DNA of 64,000 bases from an uncultured Clostridium sp. (GCA_900553685.1 USEI01000008.1:1-64000), one strand, 5' to 3'. Shown: positions 19,301-29,104, numbered from the stretch's first letter. Program-made: numbers and translations. The notes: a model not told the origin generated them from the sequence alone.

Positions 19301-20176
19301 TTATATTATAACATCTCTTTTTAGCAAATTATTTTTTATAGTTCCTGTTCCTAAATAAACATTATTATTATAAATATTATATAACCCCTCTTTATTTTCA
19401 ATGCTTAACATTACTCCATTTAAGAATAATTCTTTTTTTCTATTATTTAAAGATATTTGGGGTAAATCTTTAAATATAGTTTCCATATTAATTAAACTTC
19501 TTTCTAAAAACATTTTATTATCTTTATTTTTTTCTAAGTCTTCTAAAGTTACTGAATCTCTAATATCAAAATTATCAACTTTAATTCTTTCTAAATTACT
19601 CATATAACCAACTGTATCTAATTTATTTGCAATATCTTCACACAAAACTCTTATATATGTACCTTTAGAGCAATTCACTTCAAACTCAATTTCTTTTTCT
19701 TCTAAGTTTATATTTTTTAATTTAATGCTATATATTTCAATTTCCCTTTCTGGAATTTCGACTTTTTTTCCTTCTCTTGCATATTCATATAATTTTTTTC
19801 CATTTACTTTTATTGCAGAATAAATTGGAGGAATTTGTTTTTGTCTACCTGAAAATTTTTTTAAAATTTCTTCTACATTTTCTTTATTTAAATTATTTTC
19901 TAAAACTTCTTTTTCTTCTATAGTCTTACCTTCTTCATCTCCAGTATCTTTTTTTTCTCCCAACTTAATCTTTGCTAAATAAATTTTATCATGTTCAATT
20001 AAATACTTAGAAAGTTTTGTGTAGTTACCTAACATTATAGGTAAAACACCTGTTGCTAATGGATCTAAAGTTCCAGTATGTCCAGCTTTTTTTATGTTCA
20101 AGATTTTTTTTACCTTTGATACAACATCTTGAGAAGTATAGCCTTGTGGTTTGTTAATTATTAAAATTCCCTGCAT
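19301..20176 (-). CDS. truB: tRNA pseudouridine(55) synthase
   Basis: TruB makes pseudouridine 55 in the T-loop of tRNA (291 aa). Catalytic Asp is in KKAGHTGTLDPLATGVLPIMLG (D39 region); the N-terminal INKPQGYTSQDVV and the block RQKQIPPIYSAIKVNGKKLYEYAR are also typical. The C-terminal region is short and divergent. Here truB pairs with rlmH (12 bp gap), another RNA-modification gene, and not with rbfA/ribF as in many Bacillota. Confidence 0.96.
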   Translation of the reverse strand: MQGILIINKPQGYTSQDVVSKVKKILNIKKAGHTGTLDPLATGVLPIMLGNYTKLSKYLIEHDKIYLAKIKLGEKKDTGDEEGKTIEEKEVLENNLNKENVEEILKKFSGRQKQIPPIYSAIKVNGKKLYEYAREGKKVEIPEREIEIYSIKLKNINLEEKEIEFEVNCSKGTYIRVLCEDIANKLDTVGYMSNLERIKVDNFDIRDSVTLEDLEKNKDNKMFLERSLINMETIFKDLPQISLNNRKKELFLNGVMLSIENKEGLYNIYNNNVYLGTGTIKNNLLKRDVII

Positions 20177-20188
20177 AAATAACCCCTT

Positions 20189-20671
20189 TTACCAATGATA
20201 TGTTTCATTATTTGAAATCTTAAAACTTCTAAACAATTGTTCCAGCAAAAAAATTCTTATTAATTGATGGGGAAATGTCATTTTAGAAAAACATATTAAT
20301 TCATTAGAATTTTTAAGTATCTCATCTGTTAGTCCTAAAGTACCACCTATAATAAAATTTATTGTGCTAAAACCATTAACAGTAATAGTTTCTATTTTTT
20401 GAGCAAATTCTTCTGATTTATATTGTTTACCTCTTAAATCCAATGCTATTGTATAAGAATCTTTTTTTATGTTAGACAATATTTTACTACATTCTTTATT
20501 CTTTATATCTTCTATATTATTATTATTTATTTTACTTGGTAATTTTTCATCAGCAACTTCAATAATATTTAAGTTGCAATACTTTGATAATCTTTTTGAG
20601 TATTCTAAGCTTGCTTCTTTCAAATAATTTTCTTTCATCTTTCCAACACAAATTATATTTATATTTAACAT
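20189..20671 (-). CDS. rlmH: 23S rRNA (pseudouridine1915-N3)-methyltransferase
   Basis: RlmH is a SPOUT methyltransferase acting on helix 69 of 23S rRNA. Start at ATG 20671 (MLNINIICVGK) with AAGGGTGA upstream gives 160 aa, the normal length. Family blocks: INIICVGKMKENYLKEASLEY, FIIGGTLGLTDEI and the C-terminal KMTFPHQLIRIFLLEQLFRS. The terminal NNETYHW matches the conserved PYH tail. Probably cotranscribed with truB. Confidence 0.95.
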   Translation of the reverse strand: MLNINIICVGKMKENYLKEASLEYSKRLSKYCNLNIIEVADEKLPSKINNNNIEDIKNKECSKILSNIKKDSYTIALDLRGKQYKSEEFAQKIETITVNGFSTINFIIGGTLGLTDEILKNSNELICFSKMTFPHQLIRIFLLEQLFRSFKISNNETYHW

Positions 20672-20801
20672 ATCAATCACCCTTAATTTTTAAAAAATTA
20701 TTTATAATTATAATAGTTTTCATATGATTATCTACAATACTTGTAAAAGTCTACTAATTATATAAATATTTAAACTATTAGGTATATACTTCTCTATATT
20801 T

Positions 20802-21938
20802 TTAATATTTTTCTAGTAATTCTATTAATTTATATGGAGATTCATTTATTTGTCCTTGAATTAACAAAGCATTTCCTCCACCTTTTATGTCTAAGTTCTC
20901 TTTTAATACTTCAAATTTTTCTTTTAAATTCACATTATCGCTCATTATTAAAAATCTTCCATTACATATAATTCCAGCAATTTTTGTAGTTTTTTTCTTT
21001 AACTTTAAACAATACTTTTTCATATCTTTCATATTCAAGTCATTTTTAATTAAAATTATATTTTCTTTAGTTTCCATATTATTAATTTCATTTTCAAATA
21101 ATATATCTGTTAAATTATTTTTATCTTTTTTTAATTTTTCTATTTCTTTAATTAAATTTGAAACTCCTTCTTCTACCTCATCTAACTTTAAAGATAAAAC
21201 ACTTGAAATTTTAGAAATTTGATTGTAAACCATGTTATAGTTTTCCAAAGCCTGTTTTCCAGCTAGCATATAAATTCTAATTCCTGATTTGTATTTCTCT
21301 GATTTCAATAATTTTATTATGCCAATTTCTCCTGTTCTTTTTACATGAACACCACAGCAAGCACAAATGTCATATTTATTTATTTTTACTAATCTAACTT
21401 CTTCTTTTAATTCTATTTTACTTCTATAATTAATACTTTTTATTTCTTCTGGAGTATAAATTTTTGAAATTACTTCTATATTTTCGTAAATAGCATTATT
21501 TGCCATACTTTCTATTTCTCGTAACTGTTTTTCTGACAATGTTATCTTAAAATCCAATGTTACAAAGTCTTTTCCAATATGAAATCCTACATTTGAAGTA
21601 TTGTACTTTTTGCAAATTATTCCAGATACAATATGTTCTGCTGTATGGTTTTGCATATTTTGAAATCTCTCTTCAAAATTTATTTTACAAAAAACTTTTT
21701 TTCCCACATTAATCTTTTTATCTACAATATGATAAATTTCATTTTCTTTTTCTTCAACTTTTAGTACTCTTACATTATCAATAAAACCTGTATCAGAAGG
21801 TTGTCCACCACCTTCTGGATAAAAAGCTGTATTATCTAAAATTATTTTTATCTTTTTATCCTCTTCAATACATTCTTTCACAACAGCTTCAAATTCTTTT
21901 AAATATCCATCTTTATAATATAAACTATTTTTAATCAT
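20802..21938 (-). CDS. Alanyl-tRNA editing protein (AlaX-like, with DHHA1)
   Basis: 378 aa related to the editing half of AlaRS. FYPEGGGQPSDTGFI opens the domain, then the zinc-site HTAEHIVSG (residues about 97-105) and CACCGVHVKRTGEIGIIKLL (near 190). A coiled-coil stretch and a C-terminal DHHA1-like domain with GGGNALLIQGQ follow. Such free-standing proteins deacylate Ser- or Gly-mischarged tRNA-Ala. No catalytic aminoacylation domain is present. Single-gene unit. Confidence 0.9.
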   Translation of the reverse strand: MIKNSLYYKDGYLKEFEAVVKECIEEDKKIKIILDNTAFYPEGGGQPSDTGFIDNVRVLKVEEKENEIYHIVDKKINVGKKVFCKINFEERFQNMQNHTAEHIVSGIICKKYNTSNVGFHIGKDFVTLDFKITLSEKQLREIESMANNAIYENIEVISKIYTPEEIKSINYRSKIELKEEVRLVKINKYDICACCGVHVKRTGEIGIIKLLKSEKYKSGIRIYMLAGKQALENYNMVYNQISKISSVLSLKLDEVEEGVSNLIKEIEKLKKDKNNLTDILFENEINNMETKENIILIKNDLNMKDMKKYCLKLKKKTTKIAGIICNGRFLIMSDNVNLKEKFEVLKENLDIKGGGNALLIQGQINESPYKLIELLEKY

Positions 21939-22080
21939 AAATTCTCCTATCTTATTCTTTCAATCTTTATTATTATAACATAAAAATAAAAGTTTTGGCG
22001 AAAATAATAAGAATTTTAAAGAATAATCATCTATTTCAAAACAGCAAACCGTTTCATGAATATTCCGATATATAAAAAAA

Positions 22081-22105
22081 TAAGTGAACTACAAAAGTTC
22101 ACTTA
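22081..22105 (-). terminator. Terminator of the prepilin-like gene
   Basis: TAAGTGAACT / AGTTCACTTA, 10-bp perfect stem with 5-nt loop, followed on the minus strand by TTTTTTTAT. It begins 19 bp after the stop codon of the gene at 22124. Confidence 0.85.
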
Positions 22106-22123
22106 CTATTATTTTATTTATAT

Positions 22124-22435
22124 CTATTCTTCAACTTCATTGCTTTCTACATTATTTTCTACAAGATTTTCATTTACTTCGTTTTCTGATGTATTTGTAA
22201 CATTTTCATCTTCAGCTACAATATTTTCTGGTTCATCAATATTGATTTCACTTCCTACAACATCTTCTTCTCCAGTTGTTTCGTCAATTGTTGTTACATT
22301 TTGAGTTGCTGGTGGATTTGTTGTTTGTTTTTGTTCATTTGAAAAAACTAATGAAACTGAAATTCCAGCTAAAACTAATAAAATAATTATTATAAGTATT
22401 AATGCAACAAGTGTTATACCTTTTTGATTTCTCAT
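22124..22435 (-). CDS. Prepilin-type N-terminal domain small protein
   Basis: 103 aa with a type IV pilin-like leader: basic MRNQKG followed by ITLVALILIIIILLVLAGIS, the usual prepilin peptidase cleavage context. After the hydrophobic helix comes a low-complexity acidic and Thr/Val/Asn-rich tail without any globular domain. Similar minimal proteins are abundant in AT-rich gut Clostridia. No pilus assembly genes are nearby, so this is probably a solitary surface-displayed or membrane-tethered product. RBS AGGAGGAAT. Confidence 0.75.
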   Translation of the reverse strand: MRNQKGITLVALILIIIILLVLAGISVSLVFSNEQKQTTNPPATQNVTTIDETTGEEDVVGSEINIDEPENIVAEDENVTNTSENEVNENLVENNVESNEVEE

Positions 22436-22602
22436 TTTAAATTCCTCCTACCTTTCACTTTTGTTATTAACCATATTTTACACATAATTTTTTTTAAATT
22501 CAAGTTTTTTATATGTTTTTTATATATCATTTTTATAACAATATTCAATTCTTTTATATTTTTTGTATATAATATATATAATTATTATTTACTTATTAAT
22601 CT

Positions 22603-22652
22603 ATCAAATATTAGTAACTAATATTTACGTATTTTTATACATAATATTTGAT
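22603..22652. repeat. Palindromic segment in the 22.4-22.8 kb intergenic region
   Basis: ATCAAATATTA (22603-22613) pairs with TAATATTTGAT (22642-22652), and inside it AAATATTAG / CTAATATTT forms a second short hairpin. It lies in the 339-bp AT-rich gap between the divergent prepilin-like gene and pepV-like gene. It could be an operator or simply low-complexity sequence; nothing else is visible in this gap. Confidence 0.4.
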
Positions 22653-22774
22653 AATAATAATATTTATTTTTAAATATATTTATATTATTAATTAAAATCA
22701 TCATATATGTTTTATATTTATTATTTACTAATAAATATAAAATATGAAATAAAAAAATATTCTAGGAGGTTTTT

Positions 22775-24154
22775 ATGTTTGACGAAATAATTGAAAAAAA
22801 TAAAAATAATATTTTAAATTCTACTTCTGAATTAATAAAATATAAAAGTGTTTCAAATGAAAACTCTGAAAATTCTCCATTTGGAGAAGAATGTTCAAAA
22901 GCCTTGAATTACATATTAGAACTTGGAAAATCTATGGGATTTAGAACTAAAAACATAGATAATTATTGTGGTTATATTGAATTTGGAAATGGAAAAGATT
23001 TAGTAGGTATAATTGGTCACTTAGACGTTGTACCTGCCAACTTACAAGATGGTTGGTCTACTCCTCCTTTTGAAGCTACAATCAAAGATGGAAAATTATT
23101 TGGAAGAGGTTCTATTGATGATAAAGGACCTGTAGTCGCCGCTTTATATGCAATGAAAGCCGTAAAAGAAATAAGTAAGGTTTCTAAACGTGTTAGATTA
23201 ATTATTGGATTAAATGAAGAAAAATCTTGGAAATGTATTAATCGTTATAAAAAAACAGAAGAATGGCCTCAAATTGGTTTCAGTCCAGATGCCAATTTTC
23301 CCGCAATTTATGCCGAAAAAGGCATTTTATCAGTTGAGCTAAAAAATTTATTTACAATTAAAAATTTTAAAATTTTAAACATTAACTGTAATAATAATGC
23401 TATAAATGTTGTTCCTAAATATTGTTCAATAACACTTGAGACTGAAAATAATGATTTTCTTGAAAGATTATTAAATAAGAAAACAAATTCATCATCTTTA
23501 AAAATTTCAAAAATAAATTCTTCTAGTCTTAAAATTGAAAGTTTCGGAGTAGCTTCACATGCAGCTCATCCAGAATTAGGAAAAAATGCAATAACAAATT
23601 TAATAAAATTTTTACTTGAAAATTTTGAATTTAATTCAAATTATTTAAATGAATTATATAAAATAGGTATATTTGATATAAAAAACCCAAGTTTCTTAGG
23701 TGGAAATAATCTTCAAGATGAATCTGGAGATTTAACTTCTAACATTGCTAATTTAGAATACATAGATAATAATTTAATAATAAAATTAAATTTAAGAGTA
23801 CCAGTAAATACCCAATTGGATTATATAAAAGAAAAGTATTTATATCTTAATAATAAATTTGAAAATTTAAAAATAAAATTTTTAGGTATTCAAAATCCTT
23901 TGTATGTTGAAAAAGATAGTTATTTAGTAAAAACTCTTGTGGATATTTTTAATAAGAAAACAAAATTAAATTCAGCTCCTATTGCTATTGGTGGTGGAAC
24001 TTATGCAAGAGCTTTCAAAAATTTTATATCTTATGGTCCTACAATGCCAGGTAAAAATGATATGTGCCATCAAGTTAATGAATTTATTGAAATAGATGAT
24101 TTAATATTATCAGCAAAAATTTATGCTGAAGCAATTTATGAACTTGCAAAATGA
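22775..24154 (+). CDS. PepV-type dipeptidase (M20 family)
   Basis: 459 aa zinc dipeptidase of the M20/Xaa-His (PepV/CPG2) group. Metal motif GIIGHLDVVPA near residue 84, then FGRGSIDDKGPVVAALYAM near 109-127 with the bridging Asp, GLNEEKSWKC near 153 (catalytic Glu) and SFGVASHAAHPELG in the lid domain. It has the C-terminal GGGTYARAF and GKNDMCHQVNEFI blocks. It likely frees amino acids from dipeptides in the cytoplasm. RBS TAGGAGG precedes the ATG. Plus-strand single gene. Confidence 0.92.
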   Translation: MFDEIIEKNKNNILNSTSELIKYKSVSNENSENSPFGEECSKALNYILELGKSMGFRTKNIDNYCGYIEFGNGKDLVGIIGHLDVVPANLQDGWSTPPFEATIKDGKLFGRGSIDDKGPVVAALYAMKAVKEISKVSKRVRLIIGLNEEKSWKCINRYKKTEEWPQIGFSPDANFPAIYAEKGILSVELKNLFTIKNFKILNINCNNNAINVVPKYCSITLETENNDFLERLLNKKTNSSSLKISKINSSSLKIESFGVASHAAHPELGKNAITNLIKFLLENFEFNSNYLNELYKIGIFDIKNPSFLGGNNLQDESGDLTSNIANLEYIDNNLIIKLNLRVPVNTQLDYIKEKYLYLNNKFENLKIKFLGIQNPLYVEKDSYLVKTLVDIFNKKTKLNSAPIAIGGGTYARAFKNFISYGPTMPGKNDMCHQVNEFIEIDDLILSAKIYAEAIYELAK

Positions 24155-24182
24155 AATTAACACCAAGTAAAGCTACAAAATC

Positions 24183-24213
24183 AAAAAAGAAAAGTCAAAG
24201 ACTTTTCTTTTTT
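24183..24213. terminator. Bidirectional terminator
   Basis: AAAAAAGAAAAGTC pairs perfectly with GACTTTTCTTTTTT around a 3-nt loop, between the convergent pepV-like gene and the hypothetical gene at 24266. A-tract and T-tract make it usable in both directions. Confidence 0.85.
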
Positions 24214-24265
24214 GATAATATAATAAATTTCTGATATCTTATAATTTCTACTTTTACTTTATTTA

Positions 24266-25009
24266 CTATCTAGTTATATTAAATATATACTCTTTATTTC
24301 CTATACTAGTTAAACTACTTGTTATATTTTGAATATCTTCTTTATTAATAATATCATCACTAAATTTTTTATATTCTATATCTCTTATCGATAAGTTAAG
24401 AACAGGGAAATTTTTTAAAGCACCTACTGTATCTTCTATTAAAAATTTGCATGTAACTAAATTATTTTCTACATCTATTATGTTCTCACTACCAAAATTA
24501 TTATCTCTTGGAGTTAATATATCCCATCCATAATCCATATATTCATTATAAGACATATTGATTAAATTTTTATTTTCCTCATAAAAATATCGTGATGTAA
24601 ATTGAAATGGAGTTCCAGGATTATCTCCATCTTCTATAACTACATAGTTATCATCATATATATAGCTATTAAATTTTAATGAAGCTAAATCTGGATAAAT
24701 ATTTTCATTAAACTTAAATTCAACTGCTAATTCTATTTTATTATACGAATAAATTGCAGAAATTAATTTCATATTTAATTCATCATTTATTTTAAAAGTA
24801 TTATCTCCATCTTTATTATAATTTAATATTTGACTTTCTCTTTTTAAAAAAATATTATTATAATATTCTTCATCAAAATTCAATCCTTCATATTTTAAAT
24901 ATTTTTTATAATAAAAATTTTGAACACATATTCCCACAATTAAAATAATAATAAAAATAATTATACCTATAAAAATTCCTATTTTAAGTTCTTTTTTCAT
25001 TTTTATCAC
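24266..25009 (-). CDS. Membrane-anchored hypothetical protein
   Basis: 247 aa, no recognised family. One N-terminal membrane helix (MKKELKIGIFIGIIIFIIILIVGI, about residues 4-28 in total) with basic cytoplasmic tip, then an Asn/Tyr-rich extracellular domain of about 215 residues. It ends only 2 bp from the next upstream gene (25012), so the two form a pair that is probably cotranscribed. No metal or catalytic motif found. Confidence 0.65.
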   Translation of the reverse strand: MIKMKKELKIGIFIGIIIFIIILIVGICVQNFYYKKYLKYEGLNFDEEYYNNIFLKRESQILNYNKDGDNTFKINDELNMKLISAIYSYNKIELAVEFKFNENIYPDLASLKFNSYIYDDNYVVIEDGDNPGTPFQFTSRYFYEENKNLINMSYNEYMDYGWDILTPRDNNFGSENIIDVENNLVTCKFLIEDTVGALKNFPVLNLSIRDIEYKKFSDDIINKEDIQNITSSLTSIGNKEYIFNITR

Positions 25010-25011
25010 CT

Positions 25012-25791
25012 CTACTTATTTATAATCTTATAACTTGATAAATTAGGTTTTTCAACATCCGCATCTGTTACTACATCTAGTCTATATTCACTACTTTGAT
25101 TTTCTACCATAGAAATTGGTTTTCTATCTATTTTTTGAGGTAATAAATAAGTAAGGTTGCACTCCTCTTCCTTCACTATTATGCCTGTCTCTTTATCTAT
25201 ATAAAGAATATCAGATAATTGTTTTGATATAAAGTCTTCGATAAAAAATGGTGCATTTTTCATATAAGTTTTTACTACTACACAATCTTTATCTTTAACT
25301 TTTTTCTCACCTAAATATTCAAATACACGATTTTGGTCTATGTATTCAAATTGAAGTAAACTATATGTTCTCCAACTCACATCATCAAGTGACGTCATCT
25401 TTGATACAACAGCTACATCTCCTTCAACACTATTTTTCATAAACATAACTCTTTCTTCTGCCACAGTATCTAACCAAGCATATAGCTCTCCGTTTTCAAG
25501 CACTTTAAATTTATTATCTTTTTTATACACTTCAACTTTAATTTTATTATCACTTTCGACTCCGAAATCAGCCAATTTATCATAACTATAATAATAATTA
25601 TTTTTTGAATTTATTCTTTGAAGTAAATTTATAATTTCTTCTCTTGATAAAGCTGTTCCTTCTGATAAATCGTTTACCCTAAATACATGAGCACAATATC
25701 CAGCATATATAAGTCCAGAAATTATGCAAAGTATAATAATGGTTAGTAAGGCTATTAATATCACCTTCCATTTTTTAACCTTTTCTTTCAT
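25012..25791 (-). CDS. Membrane-anchored extracytoplasmic hypothetical protein
   Basis: Start placed at ATG 25791 (MKEKVKKWKVIL), 5 nt after AGAGGGA; a 10-codon extension has no site. 259 aa, one membrane helix at about residues 8-31, then an extracellular beta-rich domain. GELYAWLDTVAEERVMFMKNS, KDCVVVKTYMKN and YIDKETGIIVKEE are reminiscent of LolA/outer-membrane lipoprotein-sorting-like folds and of the protein at 10284-11027. Two-gene unit with 24266-25009. Function unknown. Confidence 0.65.
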   Translation of the reverse strand: MKEKVKKWKVILIALLTIIILCIISGLIYAGYCAHVFRVNDLSEGTALSREEIINLLQRINSKNNYYYSYDKLADFGVESDNKIKVEVYKKDNKFKVLENGELYAWLDTVAEERVMFMKNSVEGDVAVVSKMTSLDDVSWRTYSLLQFEYIDQNRVFEYLGEKKVKDKDCVVVKTYMKNAPFFIEDFISKQLSDILYIDKETGIIVKEEECNLTYLLPQKIDRKPISMVENQSSEYRLDVVTDADVEKPNLSSYKIINK

Positions 25792-25893
25792 AAAATCCCT
25801 CTTTTCTTTTGATTTTAACATTTTTTACCTAATTTTTTATAAAATTATTATATATTAAACAGATATATTACGCAATAAGTTAGCATAAAAAAA

Positions 25894-25912
25894 GAAAAGC
25901 CAATAGCTTTTC
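25894..25912 (-). terminator. Terminator downstream of xerD
   Basis: GAAAAGC / GCTTTTC short stem, 5-nt loop, followed on the minus strand by TTTTTTTATGC. The 160 bp between it and the xerD stop codon is AT-rich with no other feature seen. Confidence 0.6.
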
Positions 25913-26073
25913 CCTTTTACATACTTATTAAATTTTTCTTATTTCTTTTTCATAACTTTTTAAATTTTGATCTTTACCTTTTAATTTTTACATAATATTT
26001 TCTTATATATTTAACTTTAATACGATTTATTTTTTAAATATAAAATTTTTCTTAATTTCTAAAAATATGTATT

Positions 26074-26955
26074 TTATGCTCTTGGGTGAGCTTTTTTATA
26101 AATATCTTTTAAATTTTCATTTTGGAATTGCATATATACTTGTGTTGAAGAAATATCTGAATGTCCAAGCATAGTTTGAATTGCTTTTAAATCTGCTCCA
26201 TTTTGTAGAAGATGTGTTGCAAAAGAATGTCTTAAAACATGTGGTGTTATATCTTTAGTAATGTGTGCCTGTTCTTTGTAATATTTAACAATTTTCCAAA
26301 AACCTTGTCTTGTTAATCTTTTTCCATTGATATTAACAAATAATGCTGCAACTGTATCATCTTTTATTAAAATAGGTCTTGCTTTTTCAATATAATCTTT
26401 TAAAGCTTTTAAAGATAATGAACCTAATGGAATATTTCTCTTTTTAAATCCAGTATTACATGTTACATAACTTTGCTCTAAATTAACATCTGTTATGTCT
26501 AAAGAAATTATTTCTGTAACTCTCATTCCTGTTGCATAAGCAAACTCTAACATTGCTTTATCTCTAATTCCCTTTAGATCAATGCTTTTAGGTTGTTCTA
26601 ACAAAAGTTCAACTTCTTTAGCTGTTAGAATACTTGGAACTTTCTTTTCAACTTTTGGAGATTGTACTCCTATTGTTGGATCTTTCTTTATTTTCTTTGT
26701 TCTTAATAGAAATTGATAAAAAGATCTTATTGTTGCCAAATTTCTAGATATAGTTGATGTTTTCTTATTCATTTGTTTTAATTCTTTAAAATAATCATCT
26801 ATATCTTCACTATCTACTTTTAAATAATTTAAACCATTTTTATCTACGTATTCTTGATATTGTGTAATATCTCTTTTGTAAGATTGTAATGTATTACTTG
26901 ATAGTTTTTTGTCATTTTCAAGAAACTCTAAAAAAAGTTTAATTTGTTTTTCCAT
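26074..26955 (-). CDS. xerD: Tyrosine recombinase XerD
   Basis: 293 aa, full length. The N-terminal SAM-like core-binding domain (FLEFLENDKKLSSNTLQSYKRD) is followed by the catalytic domain. Catalytic residues: Arg in YATGMRVTEI (near 147), HxxR in HVLRHSFATHLL (near 240-243), the second His in LGHSDISSTQVYM (near 266) and nucleophile Tyr (near 275). It would resolve chromosome dimers at dif. Its linkage to spoIIM and the EndoQ/YqxK homologue matches the B. subtilis ripX neighbourhood, which supports XerD over a phage integrase. Confidence 0.92.
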   Translation of the reverse strand: MEKQIKLFLEFLENDKKLSSNTLQSYKRDITQYQEYVDKNGLNYLKVDSEDIDDYFKELKQMNKKTSTISRNLATIRSFYQFLLRTKKIKKDPTIGVQSPKVEKKVPSILTAKEVELLLEQPKSIDLKGIRDKAMLEFAYATGMRVTEIISLDITDVNLEQSYVTCNTGFKKRNIPLGSLSLKALKDYIEKARPILIKDDTVAALFVNINGKRLTRQGFWKIVKYYKEQAHITKDITPHVLRHSFATHLLQNGADLKAIQTMLGHSDISSTQVYMQFQNENLKDIYKKAHPRA

Positions 26956-27069
26956 TACATTATCTCTCCAATCCTAATAGTATTTTTTTCAAAAAAATTA
27001 TATGTAAACCAAACAATTTACATAAGTTATTTATGTTATATCAAATATAAGTCAAAAAGTAAAGAGCTT

Positions 27070-27678
27070 TTAGAGAATTTCTTTTAAAAAAATTAATAAA
27101 TTAGTTGAAAAATATACTTCTATACAACTTGAAATTATAGCTAACATAATTGAAATCAACATAATAACTGTATGTCTTATTACTTCTTCTTTTAAGTTTA
27201 TACATTTTTTATATATCCCTTTATATAATTTTATTCCATTTTCAGCAATTATAAAAAAAGCCGGTATAAAAATAATATTTTGCATAAAAAGTGATATTAA
27301 AGCAAATATCGTTCCATTTTTTATTCCTAGAGTAGCTATAATTGCAGATATTGTATAACCAATAGAAAATCCTTTATAAATAATTGCAAGATAAATGAAA
27401 ATTCCACCTAAAATAGTACAACCTAAAAACCAAATTAGAATAATAAATAATACATTTTGTTTTATACTTAAAAATAATAATTCCATTTTATTAATATCTT
27501 CTGAATTTTTTATATTATTAATTAGATTTTCTATATGTCCATTTATTTCTTTGATTTGAACTTCATTTGAATTATTTATAAAGAATATTCCAACTGTTAT
27601 ACCTATACAAAATAAAATAACAATTACTATAAAATTTTTTTTATTTCTAATAACATAATCTAATAAAATTTTTCTCAT
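27070..27678 (-). CDS. spoIIM: Stage II sporulation protein M
   Basis: SpoIIM forms part of the DMP machinery (with SpoIID and SpoIIP) that drives septal peptidoglycan hydrolysis during engulfment. Start at ATG 27678 (MRKILLDYVIRNKKN; AAAGGG 7 nt upstream) gives 202 aa with about five membrane helices, as in the DUF95 family. Blocks FVIVILFCIGITVGIFFINN and GFSIGYTISAIIATLGIKNG are characteristic. Its presence shows that the lineage has at least part of the sporulation programme. Confidence 0.9.
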   Translation of the reverse strand: MRKILLDYVIRNKKNFIVIVILFCIGITVGIFFINNSNEVQIKEINGHIENLINNIKNSEDINKMELLFLSIKQNVLFIILIWFLGCTILGGIFIYLAIIYKGFSIGYTISAIIATLGIKNGTIFALISLFMQNIIFIPAFFIIAENGIKLYKGIYKKCINLKEEVIRHTVIMLISIMLAIISSCIEVYFSTNLLIFLKEIL

Positions 27679-27761
27679 CTCATACCCTTTATCTTTTATA
27701 ATATTTAGCAAATTTTAAATGTAATTTACTAATTAATAAAGTGTATTCGCAATTTCTTTAT

Positions 27762-28949
27762 TTATTCTACTTTTCCGTAAACTCCTCCACCGCCTTCTAC
27801 AATATGCATTTTTCCATCTCTTGCCAAAATTATATTTTTAGCAATTTTTTCTCCAACTACTGATTCGATATCATCATTAGTCAACTTATGTAATATGGTC
27901 ATCTCAGTTCCAAAATGATTTAATAATTTTTCTATTGTTTTTCCACCCACTCCTGGTATAAATGTAAGTGGTATTTGATAAATATATTCTGGTCTATTTT
28001 CTGGACTTTTACTTTGTTTTTTATCTTTTATTAACTCAATTCTATCATATACTCCCATAGTTATATTTTTACTATCGCAAGTATCGCATTTAATAACAGG
28101 AGCATCACCTGGAATTCTTTTATCACATACCTCACAATAAGTTCTATGATATTTTCCAAGTTTTGGATCAAGTCCATAATTGGCTAAAATTTTTCTTCCG
28201 TTTTCATTTTTTAGTGCCATTAAAAACTCTTTAAAACTTATTCCTCCTAATTGAATTTTATTATATTCTCTTGCAATTCTAGGTAATGAATGAGCATCTG
28301 AGTTTGTTAAAAAAGTTTTATTTTCAAGTTCACTGATCTGATCTGCTAAAAATGTATCTGCACTTAAGCCAAGTTCAATGGCTGGTATATCATCAAATTT
28401 CTCTTTAAAAATTTTCTTTAGTGAATCGGTACAATTTCCATAAAAACTTTTATGTGGTGTAAAACAATGTGCAGGAATTAAAATTCCATTATATTTTTTT
28501 ACTATATCAATTAACTCATAAGCTGATATATCCGCTCTTTGAGAACTTAAAGTTATATTTTTAATATGATTGCTCATTTCTTTTGAAAATTTTTTTATAT
28601 CTTCAAGTGTTGGAAAATAGCATAAATTATGAGCACTACCTGTATGACCTTCGTCATTTATTTCTGCTGTTTCAATTTCACTTCCTAAAATTATACAAAC
28701 TTTATCTTTATATATTATTCCTCCGTCTGAAATTTCATAAGCCTCTCCAGTTTTCAAAAAATTTTCTATATCTTCTATTACATAAGGTGAAGCGCAATCA
28801 ATTATTCCAACTAAATTTATTCCTTTTCTTTCTACACACTCTTTTGCAATATTTGCAAAATTTAAGCTTTTTGCTGCTGTTATTTTTATTGGTTTATTAT
28901 TTTCACTTCTTCCAATATGAACATGTAAATCTGCATATATCTCGTACAT
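27762..28949 (-). CDS. Endonuclease Q family PHP-domain protein (YqxK/TIGR00375)
   Basis: 395 aa. PHP metal-binding motifs: YADLHVHIGRSE at the N-terminus, GSEIETAEINDEGHTGSAHNLCYFP, IPAHCFTPHKSFYG and LTNSDAHSLPRIAREYN. Then a four-Cys zinc site CEVCDKRIPG/CDTCDSK (near residues 270-290) and a C-terminal helix-hairpin-helix (FIPGVGGKTIEKLLNHFG). Archaeal and Bacillus EndoQ nick DNA 5' of deaminated bases. Located beside spoIIM as in Bacillus, which supports orthology with YqxK. Confidence 0.85.
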   Translation of the reverse strand: MYEIYADLHVHIGRSENNKPIKITAAKSLNFANIAKECVERKGINLVGIIDCASPYVIEDIENFLKTGEAYEISDGGIIYKDKVCIILGSEIETAEINDEGHTGSAHNLCYFPTLEDIKKFSKEMSNHIKNITLSSQRADISAYELIDIVKKYNGILIPAHCFTPHKSFYGNCTDSLKKIFKEKFDDIPAIELGLSADTFLADQISELENKTFLTNSDAHSLPRIAREYNKIQLGGISFKEFLMALKNENGRKILANYGLDPKLGKYHRTYCEVCDKRIPGDAPVIKCDTCDSKNITMGVYDRIELIKDKKQSKSPENRPEYIYQIPLTFIPGVGGKTIEKLLNHFGTEMTILHKLTNDDIESVVGEKIAKNIILARDGKMHIVEGGGGVYGKVE

Positions 28950-29104
28950 TTTTTCTCCTTTATTAAATAAATTATATTAAATTCTACTGTGAATTATATG
29001 TCAAAAAATCTCATTTTTCAACAAGATTTTATTAAAATTAACATAGAAAATTTTTTAAATATAACTCATTTTTAAGATTCTAACTTTATTTTAATTGTAC
29101 TTTT

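Noticed and set aside
26074..26955. Phage-type integrase marking a mobile element
   Set aside because: Length, residues and the spoIIM/YqxK neighbourhood fit chromosomal XerD; no attachment-site repeats or mobile genes are adjacent.
28583..28966. 127-codon plus-strand ORF opposite the EndoQ-family gene
   Set aside because: Leu/Phe-only composition typical of the antisense of an AT-rich gene; no RBS or family features.
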